A stretch of 44,225 nt of DNA from Welwitschia mirabilis (Eukaryota; Gnetophyta; Gnetopsida; Welwitschiales), in the NCBI GenBank assembly GCA_051453625.1, contig JBOZIK010000001.1:35122661-35166885 (forward strand), in the 5' to 3' direction. Under the pieces are notes generated by a model. That model had not been told where the DNA came from. It saw only the letters and a program-made list of their open reading frames with translations, and searched no databases. The position numbers and the translations under genes were made by a program. The stretch's first letter is position 1, and each line of letters opens with the position of its first letter. Positions 21,926-32,653 of this stretch are shown piece by piece.

Positions 21926-23046
21926 ACTTAGAGTAAATTATAACACTTATCATTTTGAAAAGAAGTCTCATGATCAAGGAGGATGATTTTACTTAATTAA
22001 AAAATGCAAAAAGGGTGATGTCTCCTTAGTTATCTAGATAACAATACTGGATGATAGAATATTTAGAGTTGATAAGAACATTAACTTGAATTAGAGTTGA
22101 AAGTTAATGCCATCTTTTTTTGATATGGTATTATCCCCATCATCATGCAGATAATAGTCAGGATGATATCATTTTCTAATAATGATAAATCTACTTTTGT
22201 AATGGTGTTATGCATCCCTCTGAGTTACTAGGATTTTATCCAAGCCATTATGTTTTCTATTTCCAAAAACATCTATGTAAAAAGAAATAAATACTTCTTA
22301 TTCTTATTTTTGAGACTCTCTTATACTTGATAAGCTTGTGATGGGAGATTGAAAGGTAAGAAGTCCATCCATAGCTATAGATATAAGTATTCCTTGGCAT
22401 TGAGCTATGTATACCTTATTCATGTGTTGATCCCTTGTAAGTGGATGCTTGATTTGAAATTAATAGAAACAGTCACTTTACTTCTATTATGTGCATCTCT
22501 CTTATGGTTTATATTGGTTATGATTCAATGATAGCTTCATAATTGATTTAGATCATGAGGGAGACCTTTATTAAGATTAATATTATTAGTTTATTTTTCG
22601 CATTTTATTTCATATTACATTTCTATAACTAAAATAGTTACATTACATTACATTTTGTTCATTGTATCTTATCTCCTACATTGGTTAGGATTTAGTAGTA
22701 GTATTTTCTAATTGGTTTAGATTATAAGGGATGATATTTATGATAGGAAAATTGGTAGTAGAAGAGATATATGACTTAGAATATTTTCATTTGGATCTCA
22801 TCTATAAGCATTACATTTGCTATTCTCTTGCATTTTATTTTTGCATTAATCTTGTTTTCTAATTTAAATAGAAAATACCAAAAATACTTCACTCAAATTA
22901 ATTATCTGACTTCTTTTCTTAGTGGCTTTGATGGAGTATGATATTAATGTTAATTATCATCTATACTAGCATATGTTTGTGTAAGCATTTCGAATTTATA
23001 AGATTTACTTAAGGAATTAGCAATTGCATAAATATGCACTACAATA
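21926..23046 (+). repeat. Family A LTR lacking its first ~145 bp (L4), probably the A-I 3' LTR
   Basis: It begins abruptly at about LTR position 145 ('agagtaaattataacactta') and runs to the normal LTR end …atgcactacaata at 23046. No primer site follows, as expected for a 3' LTR. Features such as 'tcaaggaggatgatt' (21977) and the 'tattatccccatcatcatgc' dyad (22130) are closer to L1 at 5671 than to L2 or L3. The missing start corresponds in length to the 144-N gap at 13392. The ORF at 22349-22531 is LTR sequence. Confidence 0.75.
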
Positions 23047-23560
23047 ATAAAGAACTAATAAATTCTCATTAATTGAAGAAATATTCTATTAAATCCTTTC
23101 TTCAAATCACTTCAAGTTTAAATTTCATCCTTACTTTAATGTACCAATTTTAACTTTATTATCACATAGATTTCATGTCATCATTTATTAGAATTATGAA
23201 TTTTTAGAAAATAAAACAAGAAGGAGTTACTAATTTCCAAAATATTCAAAACATGACCAAAAGGATTAGGTACTTACTTGATGAAATAAAACCACTAAGG
23301 CATCATCTTAGGAAAACTGCAAATAAGCAATAATTAAATCACATTAACTAAGAGGAAATAACATTTGATCTAGAAGAAGCATCACCTATTAAAGATTTAG
23401 AATAAGAAATAGGTTTTTACTATAACATGATATCATGTCACAATAAAAAGAGGCTAATTTATAATGAAACTGATTAAGCATCTAATTGAATTAAGTAAAA
23501 ATTCCCCAAATCATGAATAAAGTTCATACCATAAAATAAATAGGCCTTAAAAATGTGTCA
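23047..23560 (+). pseudogene. Unassigned coding-like remnant
   Basis: From about 23215 one frame reads YLLDEIKPLRHHLRKTANK (23268 onward) and, after TAA codons where Gln would fit, EEITFDLEEASPIKDLE and IGFYYNMISCHNKKRLIYNE. The codon pattern looks like an old coding sequence but no family is recognised. It could belong to an element with no other part in this window. Confidence 0.3.
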
Positions 23561-23574
23561 ATAAAAGTTTATTT

Positions 23575-23870
23575 TATTCTATCTATAAAAGTCTATCTTT
23601 AGTGTTTTTCTATAAAAGTCTATTTTTAATTTTTTTCTATGAAATTTTATTTTTAGTATTCTATCTATAAAAATCTATCTTTAATGTTGTATTTACAAAA
23701 ATCTATTTTCAACATTTTATCTATGAAAATCTATCTCTAATCTTCTATCTACAAAACTCTATATTCCATCTATAAAGGTTCATTTCTAGTATTCTGTTTG
23801 TCAAAGTCTGTATACAAAACCCATTTTGTCAAAGTTTATCTTCATAACATTATCTCTAAAACTCCTTCTC
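23575..23870 (+). repeat. Degenerate minisatellite 1, unit about 24-31 bp
   Basis: Around ten imperfect tandem units of the type TCTATCTATAAAAGTCTATC followed by a T-rich tail (for example at 23578, 23608, 23660, 23688). Units vary in length and diverge towards 23870. The array is not CRISPR-like, since no constant spacers occur. The plus-strand ORF 23798-24040 starts in its decayed end and is not supported. Confidence 0.7.
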
Positions 23871-24429
23871 AAAATAGTTTCATAGAAAATATACAAAAAC
23901 CAAGAAGAAAAGTCCAAATTAACCTCTTCCATAATTCTAGCATGGTCCATCTATTCCTGATTTTTCTAAGATCTAATACCAACAAGTCCTTAGATGTTCC
24001 ATCATTTTTTGAACCTTTTTACCGCTTCCTTTTACTATAGTTTCATCTCTAATACTTACAGAATGGTAAATTGAAGGATCACTTAGCCATTAGAAGGAAG
24101 CAAAGTTATTAGCAACTAATAAGCTTTCCCTAATCAAGAGTTAAGCCTAGATATCATCATAAAGTTATATAAGCCAAACGTTTTCTTTGATATGAAGCTT
24201 AAAATAGCTTCAATGTTATAAGTTCACTCTTTGTATATTAATAAAATCATCATTTTGTTTCTTCTAGGTACATATAATGCATTTTTATCTTTTTCTTAAG
24301 AATTTCTTAAATCAAATATATCATTTAATCTTTTGAAAATGTTTTGCTATTATTTTAAAGTTCTACATGTTAAAATTTCTTATGTTGTTTAGTAAATACT
24401 TTTTCTAATTTTTTAGATTCACTTTATAA
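23871..24429. other. AT-rich sequence without recognised features
   Basis: Nothing convincing was found between the two minisatellites: no LTR block, dyad or long frame. Confidence 0.5.
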
Positions 24430-24830
24430 GATCTACTAAACCATGCAACTTACTAAAATAGTCATATTCTATTTACTGATTAGTAGTTCTTTATTCATTA
24501 AATAATGTCATTTTATTTATAGCCTCTAAAATTGTCTATTTCAGTTTATCTATAAAACTATACCTATCTGTTTATGAAACTATTCTAGTCCATCTATAGA
24601 ACTATCCTAGTTAGTTGTTAAATAGTCTAGTTTATTTACTAAGTAATCTTCATTCATCAATTAAATTATTAAAATACTTTATTTACTACACCATTCTATA
24701 ATGGCTTTTAAGCTTATTTGATGCATCTATTAAATCATTTTATTTAGTTATTTCTATGAAATAGTGTCACTATGTCTACATAACTATATATTTTTATTAA
24801 TACTATTTTAATTAGTTTATAGAATTAATT
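24430..24830 (+). repeat. Degenerate minisatellite 2, unit about 22-24 bp
   Basis: Loose tandem units of the type TCTAGTTTATTTACTAAGTAAT (compare 24588-24610, 24630-24650, 24680-24700). Words such as 'tttacta', 'tctata' and 'aactat' recur at a 20-24 bp period. It is more decayed than minisatellite 1 and has a different unit, though both share CTAT/TATA words. Confidence 0.5.
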
Positions 24831-25034
24831 TTTTACTATTTTCATTATTATAATATCTAGAATTTTTAGGTTACTCATGAATAAAGTCATAGGTCATTAT
24901 AGTATTGATTAAATACTCCCTTTTTATGAAACATCTTTTTATAATTTTCTACATTGTATGAAAAAATTGAAGTCTTTATTTTTCTTAGATTAGTATTTGA
25001 ATCTTCATTTCAAATTCTTTGATAATTTAAAAAT

Positions 25035-25385
25035 CTAACATTCATCCACCAAATAGAAGAATCCATCCAAATCATCCAAGTCAAGACAATAGCAAAGTAA
25101 CCACAAATCATAGTAATACATAGGAAGAGATATTTCTTCAATTTCACTGAAGATTAAGAAAGCCTTTGAAAGATGTTCTTTAGTTGAAGAGACTTTTAAA
25201 CCATTAACAGAAACATGTTCATGGATTAAATCCCTATCAGATACCTTGTGGAAATCTTTGAGCACATCTAAATTCTTTGTGAAGATGTTCTTAAGCATTT
25301 CAAAGAATTATTACTATGTCAAAGTCTCCAAAATCTTGTGCCATCTTGTCTTAAAACCATTAGCCATTTTTTTCTTCTTCTTCAT
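25035..25385 (-). pseudogene. Short gene-like ORF with upstream leader ORF, unidentified
   Basis: The minus-strand ORF 25298-25035 encodes 87 residues. Positions 1-20 read MLKNIFTKNLDVLKDFHKVS, and the acidic and aromatic C-terminus includes LDLDDLDGFFYLVDEC. Composition is less AT-rich than the surrounding repeats and codon use is protein-like. In the same frame upstream, ATG at 25385 opens MKKKKKMANGFKTRWHKILE, which then meets three consecutive stops just before the main ATG. Either this is a gene whose first part is broken, or the stops lie in a feature not recognised, such as an intron remnant. No homologous family is recognised. The plus-strand ORF 25246-25494 is a shadow. Confidence 0.45.
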
Positions 25386-25450
25386 CCCTAAGCTTCCTTC
25401 ATTTCTAATCCACTATGTTTTAAGAAATACAAAAATGCAATCGAACTACA

Positions 25451-25466
25451 TAGATATATATAGAGG
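25451..25466 (-). promoter_or_regulatory. TATA box candidate for the minus-strand ORF
   Basis: Minus strand CCTCTATATATATCTA, about 70 bp upstream of the ATG at 25385. This is a typical plant TATA context and distance. No other elements are assigned. Confidence 0.4.
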
Positions 25467-25499
25467 AAGAGAGATACTAAGCACCAATTTTTGAGGATC

Positions 25500-27300
25500 A
25501 TGATGCCTTTTGTAGTTACCATTAGGATCCTTGATGTAGTGAATAAGGATTATGCTTTCTGATCCCTAGGTCATAAAATCAAGTCTTGGAGGTGATAAGA
25601 ATAGTTTTTCAAATTTTTTTCTAGCACTTTTTTGTATTATGTACACATGTAGAATTTTTAACCATTACTTAGCTTTTAACTCTATCAAGCACACATGCAA
25701 TTTTTCTAAGACATTCTTTAGCCATTGCCTAGTTTTGTGCACATGAACTTTAGCTAGAAAATGTTTATCTTTTAGCTTTATTTTATGCACATGCATAGCT
25801 GTACTTTCTTTTTTTTTTTGTATTTCAAGATTTTAAAGAAAATTTTTATGTTTTTTAGGATATTTTTTTAAATTTTTAAATGAAAAAATAACTTTTTATC
25901 ATTAAATTAAGTTGTGATGTTAAGCAAGATCCCTTCATTTGATTTCTTAAGATCTTTCAATTTTTAAAATTCTATTTTCACTCTAGTTGAGTTCTTTTTG
26001 AGATTTTTGACCTTTTTCTAAATATTATAGGCCAAATCTCTCTTATCAAATTAAGTTGAAATATAGAGCAAGGTCCCTAAACTTGATTTTTCCCCTTTCT
26101 ATTACACTATTTTGGAAATTTTAATAGATTAAGATAAGTTGAATGATAATAAAAATTTACTTAACTATATCATAATGAGTTCCTTTTATTGTACAGTCTT
26201 AACTATCATAATGATGAAGTTTGAGTATATGAAGAGTCATGTCTATCTTAAGTTAAAATGTTCTAGGCACCTTAAGGTCTAAATTCTTGCATACATCTTG
26301 GTAATCAAGAGTACATTAGATAAAGACCAAAGGGATGATGATAGGATCTACTTGGATTTCATCACCAATGAGGAAAAGTTTAATAAAGTTTAAAATTTAT
26401 TGATTTTAAGGTATAGGTAGGTTACTAACATTATATTATATTCTTCCTTAAGAAGGGTATATAGCTAAGATAATAGAAACTAGCTGATAACTTAAAAGCC
26501 ACTAACATGATTTACATTTTGTTCTTTTACTCCCTTTGGAAACAAGGTACCATCCTTGGAGAGGATGTGATCACTACCCTGATTTAAGAGTAGACTCTAA
26601 AATTAATCAAATTTCATCCTTTTCATTAATTAATAATTAATTTATATCTTTTACAATAAAATCTACCTTGATCACATTAAGAAATTTTAAATAAAGTATT
26701 TTTATTATTTCTTTTTTTATAAGCATAGGCTTTCACTAGTTTAAGGGTGTTTTTTCTTTGTTTTTACACTTTATAATTCAAATAGATCACTTATTTAGTA
26801 CATTTCCTTCCCTGTTATTGTGATTATACTTCTTTGTCATGAAATTTTTATTTCTTTTATTTCATTACATTATGATTTAGATAAATCACTTGACATTATG
26901 GATGAGAGAAAGATCCCTTTTCTTATAACTATATCATCCTTTTTCCTTTTTTTTATATATTGTTTTTGAGTTTCATGAGATTTCTTTATGTGATGAATAG
27001 ATTAATTTTAGTTAGAAATGTGTGAAAGACTTTTTTGACTCTTAACATTACCTCATAGCTTATCAACTCTCTTTTGGTACTTATTCATTTTTTATTATGA
27101 CACATTTGACATCATCTTCAAGGGGTAGGTTTTAGTGGTTTTTAGAGTCTTTGATACACAGTCTTACCACTAGAATCATAGCTAATATCAAAGTTACTCT
27201 TCAAGATCATTAGTTATGAGAGGTTTATAATAAGAATTTCATATCATCCATGTAAACGTATAGTTATAAGAAGGATTTTTTGACACATTATTATACACCT
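25500..27300. other. Unassigned AT-rich intergenic sequence
   Basis: No gene is visible. Near 25640-25800 the word GCACATG or ACACATG recurs four times with 'ttagc' and 'aattttt' neighbours at roughly 50-60 bp, suggesting a worn tandem repeat. The remainder holds no recognised LTR block. Confidence 0.4.
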
Positions 27301-27309
27301 CCTTAAGAT

Positions 27310-27900
27310 ATAACTGAAGAACCTACTTGGCAAGATATTAATGAAAAATTAATAGAGATTATGTAAAAAACTATTACTTATTAACACAACAAGTTGGTTG
27401 ATTAGATCAAAACAAGCTATACTAATTTCTATACCTTAAGGGACCTATTCTACATTCAAAATAATTTGGAGCTTCTTAACCTTATAACTCACATGAATAT
27501 TTTGAATTATGATAAAGGAAAGATGAGATGATTAATTGTGTCGATGTAGGGCATTAAGGAAAACGTAGCAGAGACTAGTTCATAAAAACAAGTTTGCATA
27601 AATTATGTTAACTTGATCCATTGTTGTTTAGAAGAATCCTCTTTGCATATTTATATTATCTCATTACATGGCAGTAATCAACTAAATAATATGACTTTTG
27701 ATATGCTTAGTAAGAATATTATTTTTACTAAAGCTTAGTTTAACCTCATGGTATATTCTTTTTCTAATGCTACATGTAAAGTTTCTTATGCTCATGGCCC
27801 TCCTCATCAACATAAATAGTCTACTATTAAATGTCATCCACAAAAGAATCACATCGTGATAAGGGTAATGCTCCACAAAAATAGAAAAATAAGATTCCTA
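27310..27900 (+). pseudogene. Unassigned coding-like remnant
   Basis: The frame beginning TEEPTWQDINEKLIEIM (27313) continues with stops at Gln-like codons into IKTSYTNFYTLRDLFYIQNN (about 27405-27465). Another protein-like run, FNLMVYSFSNATCKVSYAHG, lies at about 27739-27798. The order vaguely suggests a retrotransposon Gag, but no diagnostic motif is seen. The minus-strand ORF 27682-27876 is a shadow. Confidence 0.25.
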
Positions 27901-28144
27901 ATTAGACTTAATAAAATAAAAAGATAATTCAAAATATTACTATTAGGTCTATGAATTATCTATTGATAACAAACCAAATTATGATGATAACTATTAATAT
28001 ATGTTTTTGTTTATCACAAGATTATAACTAATTATGGAGTATGCTTAGGAAATAAATGGAATAGGAAAAAAGATACAATTGGAAAATAACTTTTAATTTA
28101 CAAATAATAGATTTTAAGGGATGATCATACATGAATAAGAAAAT

Positions 28145-28833
28145 TGTTAGTATAGCAAGCTAACCCACACTATATAATGTAGCAAGCTGATCCACACTGT
28201 AGTAAATCAATCTAGGTACCTAGGTTAATTTGATTTTCACAGTTGGTAATTCTAAATCAAGGGATTGATTAGCTATCAATTGAATATCAACCAACATGCA
28301 TTCATAATTAGTAATTGAAGAAATAAATTAAATGTTTTACTAGTTATTGAACTCTTATAATCATTGCACAAGATTTTGATATAAGAAAATCACTATTGCA
28401 CATCATTTCTTAGGCATTTTAAGTTGTAATGAACTTTCATATTCTAATCCACTTTCTTTTAATTCAATATTACACATCTTCTTTCTATTGTAATGCCATT
28501 ATGAATCTCCTAAGGTTGAGGCTACCTGATAAATTCTATTTATGTTGATGTGCGACTCTAAAGAATTATTGATTATAATAATGGAGGTACTAGAAAAACC
28601 TTGTTATTAGTGGAAAGCTATCGCAAAGCTCTATTGTATTACTATAGCCTTTTGGAATAAAAGAACAAACACAAGCTTGTTCATTACATACTTGCATTGA
28701 TTTATTTTTTCACTTTAATTTTTTTTTCTTACATTCTTAGTTTACAGGAAAAGTGTTTGTGAAAATTTGTTTTTGTTATAAAGTCTAGTTATTATGTTTA
28801 ATTTATTATCTCTAAGGAAACAAAATCCTAACA
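28145..28833 (+). repeat. Family C (Copia) 5' LTR
   Basis: 689 bp with matching inverted ends: TGTTAGTATAGCAAG at the start and …caaaatcctaaca at the end (TGTTAG / CTAACA). A decayed initiator-Met primer site follows after two bases, and a Copia gag relic begins 80 bp later, so it is a 5' LTR. A direct pair 'agcaagctaacccacact' / 'agcaagctgatccacact' lies near its start (28155-28199). No second copy was found in the window. Confidence 0.8.
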
Positions 28834-28835
28834 AT

Positions 28836-28847
28836 TGAAATTAGAGT
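28836..28847 (+). other. Primer binding site, tRNA-iMet type, decayed
   Basis: TGAAATTAGAGT followed by AGG corresponds to TGGTATCAGAGC. Three of the four differences are G-to-A or C-to-T transitions. Its position right after the LTR end is as expected for plant Copia elements. Confidence 0.75.
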
Positions 28848-28909
28848 AGGTTACATTTACATTCTTTAGAGTTAAACTTCTTAATTTGTTCTTTCTTAGA
28901 TTTTAGGCC

Positions 28910-29330
28910 TTCCTACTATAATAATACCAATTATAAGATATGAAAAATTGAAATGCAAAGATTTATTAAATCTAAATTAAATGTTTGAACTACTATTAAA
29001 ATGGGTTTTCATCCTCCATCAAATCTAAGAATTGAATTTACAAAGGATGCAAAGGTCAAGATAACTCTTCATAGAAGGGCCTTATATGCCCTATATTGTG
29101 CCCTTAGTGATGGTGAAACATTTAGTATGTTTGAAGGCTTCTCTTATGCACATGATATTTGGCATTTCTTAAAGGTTAGCTTTGTTGAATCATATAAAAC
29201 TAATGAAGAAGAAGAAATCCTGTTAAGTAAGAAAAACTTAAAGGAGAAGGAAAGGGTAAAATTGATGATATCAAAGGCACATCATTAATCATTTATTAAA
29301 AAGATGAATATTTTAAAAGTGTAAAGGAAG
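28910..29330 (+). pseudogene. Copia gag relic, N-terminal half
   Basis: Gag of a Copia element. TNYKI, a stop at the expected Trp, then KIEMQRFIKSKLNV (about 28928-28985) is the 'F.G.NY..W...M...L' start. A 95-codon open stretch (29001-29288) carries ALYALYCALSDGETFSMFEG and YAHDIWHFLKVSFVES, the UBN2-type Gag block 'ALNALFCAL...A.EIWD.L'. Then come EEEEILLSKKNLKEKERVKL and loss of frame. It normally packages element RNA. It belongs with the LTR at 28145. Later Gag, protease and Pol are absent here; similar parts lie at 39720-41140. Confidence 0.85.
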
Positions 29331-29737
29331 ATGAAGAAAAAAATGATAACTACATTAATCATGTATCATATAATCCTCCTGCATCAGATGATAAAGTATC
29401 TTTTTTTTAATTTTAGTTTATAATATTTATAACAAAATACTTTATTATTACTTCATTAAAAAAATGAATGATAAAAATGAAAGTTTACTAGAGTGGAATA
29501 TTTTTCCTTTATTCCTAAATGCAGTTATCTAAATATTAGTTAAATTGGTTTATTTATGTTATTTCTTGCATTACCTCATATAGACTTTCTTTTTTATACC
29601 CCCATAATTGTCCTTGGTCATAAAGGAGGAGAGAATAAATAGAGTTAAAAAGAATAGAATTGATTTCTTTGTGCTATCTTTTCTTGACTATAATGACTAA
29701 ATAAATATCTATTTAAATGAAAGTTTATATTAATGGA
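29331..29737. other. Short unassigned stretch between Copia gag and A-III
   Basis: AT-rich, no recognised block. 'aataaatagagttaaaaag' near 29634 is only weakly suggestive. It may contain decayed Copia gag. Confidence 0.35.
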
Positions 29738-30932
29738 TTTTGTAGTGTGAATTTGTGCAATGTTAAAGTCTTTAAGTAGATCCTATAAATCACAACTACT
29801 TATCGAAGATACAAACTAGTATGGACATGAGTTAATTTGAATGTCATAATTCATTGAAGACATTAGGCTAGAACTTAGAGAATTAATTTCAAGAAAGTAT
29901 TTTTAGTCCTTTTCATTTTAGTAGAAGAAAATTAAAAATAATGCAAATGTAATGTAAGATGAATGATGATGAAATGCAAATGGATGACATGTAAGTGTAA
30001 TGAATCTATTTGATTAATAATCATTATATTACAAAGAGTAGTCCTTATAATTTAGATCAATTAGGGAGAGCTATCACTTATTCCTAATCAACATAAGCTA
30101 TAAAACACATCAAATAGAACATGAATAAATGTAAATATGGAAATGAAATAAAATAAAATATAAGATCTAAGTTAATAATATCAAACTTAATAAAGGTTGC
30201 CCTTATGATCTATATAAACTATGAAACAATCATAGAATAATAATCAACTTAAATCATAAGGAAGGTTCACACAATAGAAGTGAAAAGAGTTTTTATAGTA
30301 ATCACGAATTAACATCCACTTATAAAAAACTTAGAAGTACCTCAATGAAGGATACTCAACCCAACACCAAGAAAGACTTTTCTTTGTAGCTATGAATGGA
30401 TCTTCTATCCTTTAATATCCTTTCATAAGAATATCTAGTATAAAAGATGAAATTAGGAGTAAAGGCAAGTGGAGTATTTATAGTTTTCTAGAAGAAAAAT
30501 CCTAGAAGCTAGAGAAGAAATCCTAGTAACCCTCATGAGACATGCGACCCCATTATAAAAATAATTCATTTTCATCATACAAAATATTTTTCATCCTAAC
30601 TATCATTGAAACAATGCTGGTGACAATATCTTATAAAATAAGATAACTCATTATCTTCTAGTCCCATAGTCAGCCTTGTAGTTTTAGTCCAAGTAAGCAT
30701 CTATATTATTCTTGATATTATTTGAATGGCCTAAGGAATGACAATCTTCTTAAAACTTTTAGCTAAGATAAATCAGCCTTTTACATCATTATATTCTCAT
30801 CAAACTGCTAAGTTTCAAATTCTCATCACCTTGATTCTTCATAATCATCTGAATTTTATCTAAACCTATTTAAATATCTTAGAAAATTACTTAAAATACC
30901 CCATCAAATACATATAATTTAGCATCAGAATA
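29738..30932 (-). repeat. Family A 3' LTR of element A-III
   Basis: A minus-strand LTR of 1,195 bp. It starts at 30932 ('tattctgatgctaaattata' in reverse) directly after a polypurine tract and ends near 29738 ('cacactacaaa' in reverse). The blocks 'ccttcattgag' (30342 in reverse) and 'atgttctatttg' agree with other LTRs. The tract lies upstream and there is no primer site downstream, so it is a 3' LTR. Confidence 0.75.
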
Positions 30933-30946
30933 TAGCCTCCAACTTA
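30933..30946 (-). other. Polypurine tract of A-III
   Basis: Minus strand TAAGTTGGAGGCTA next to the LTR start, in the context 'aataaggctaagttggaggc'. It aligns with the A-II tract at 21012-21023. Confidence 0.65.
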
Positions 30947-32520
30947 GCCTTATTAGTCTGTGATAAAGTAAGTGATTAACTATACTTGTGAGTCAAATTG
31001 GCTAAGATAAACAGTAACTAGGGAAATGTAAATTAAATTTAGAAATCTATATCATGCAGACTTAAATATAAAAAAATGATGAATTTATGTATTACCTCTA
31101 TAAGATGTGTTAAACTATCATCGTCCTGATTCTTCTCTAGATGATTGTATGCTTAAAAAGTCATAATGAAAGTTAAGTGCTTATGAACATGATTAAAGAA
31201 AAAGAATATTAAATCATTGTTAGCCCTCTACTTAAAACATTTAACCAATCATAAGATTTTTAAAATAAATTAAATATCATACACAAAATCATCATAAAAT
31301 GTATAAAATGTAACCATGATAATTTAGAAAAATGATGATGTGTAAATGTAATTAAAGCAATGATAACTCAAAAGGATGTGTATAAATTAATCATTAAGTT
31401 TAAAGAATAATCTGTAAGAAATGAATACAAAAAATAATCAAAACATTACTCTCCTTATCCATAACTTTTTGAAGTGCCTGGATTACACCTACAAGAAAGT
31501 CTTATAAGCATGTTATTTCATCCTACTAAACAATGTCTATGATGTAAATTATAGAAGAAATTTGAAAGCATAAACCAATTATTACATCACAAATATGTAC
31601 TATGAAGGCTAAAAAATGATCATTAAAATTAAAAATTTTGCTTAATATTGTAGAAATAACTTAGAAATATTTCTTTTTCCTCACTTGATGAATCAATACG
31701 TCTTATATGCAATAATGTAAGAAAAACTACTATTGTTCCCCCTATCATCCAAATGTCAAATTTGGCACAAAGCTTAGAAAAGGAAATTTTGGGAAGACAA
31801 TAAGTTCTAGGAAGGATTGTATAATTAAGGGTAATAATAGTAAAGCCTCAAAAAATCATCAAAAGATTAAAAAGATGGACAAAAGTGAAGAAACATCCTA
31901 AAAAATGATCATGGAAAAGGGGTCAAATGTGGAAGGGACTCAAAGATAAAAGGATAGGACCATTATAATGCATCAAGTAGAAATAAAAAATGCTCAAAAA
32001 AAATATTAAATATGTTAAAAAGCAATAAACATATAAAAGTGAAAAGCCAAAACTCAAAAATAAATAAAAATAGAAAGTATCATTATCATCTATCAAAAAG
32101 TGCTAAAAGAAGAATAAACCTCATGGATAAAAACCTCAAGTAAAATAAAAAAGATAAGAAAAAAGTATTAAATGATCAAGTCCAAAATATTATGCTAAAA
32201 AAGTATGGAAATAACTTTGAGAAACCTAACAAAACAACTAAGGAAAGCTAAATGAAAATGTACAACTAGGAACATGAAGAATATTGTTTACCTATCCTAA
32301 ATTCTAACCTAACAAAATGCTTGATAAAAATCATAAAATCATCTAATTAATAATGCATAATGTTATATAAAAACTCATAAAGTACCAATTTAATAGGAAA
32401 TGATTATGACAATGATAAGAACATCTAAATATTTATAATTAATGAATGATAAGATTAAAAGCTACTCAAGAATGGACTTACCTACCTCCACATGTCACTA
32501 TAACATGTTATTTTATACTT
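30947..32520 (-). repeat. Family A 3' non-coding internal region of A-III
   Basis: Minus-strand counterpart of 19370-21011 of A-II: the 'ttcatgttcctagttgtaca' block (32255-32285 in reverse), 'acattgtttagtaggatgaa' (31520-31540 in reverse) and a dyad at 31110-31138. No coding relic is present. The element is 5'-truncated at about 32520, about 130 bp before B copy 1. Confidence 0.65.
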
Positions 32521-32653
32521 CCACTAGGTTTCATTGAGTTTTAAATTTTATTTTTCATGAAAATATCACTTTCCCCATAAGTGTAATTTATTAACTTCTC
32601 AAAAGAATGAAAGAACATGAATTTAAATGACTTTATCTTAACCACTATCAATA

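Noticed and set aside
5671-23046. A three-LTR tandem array LTR-internal-LTR-internal-LTR from unequal recombination
   Set aside because: L2 is preceded by B LTR sequence, not by the A-I polypurine tract, and the misplaced-block reading explains all borders better.
23575-23870. CRISPR array
   Set aside because: Units are contiguous and imperfect, with no spacers of constant length, and the context is eukaryotic.
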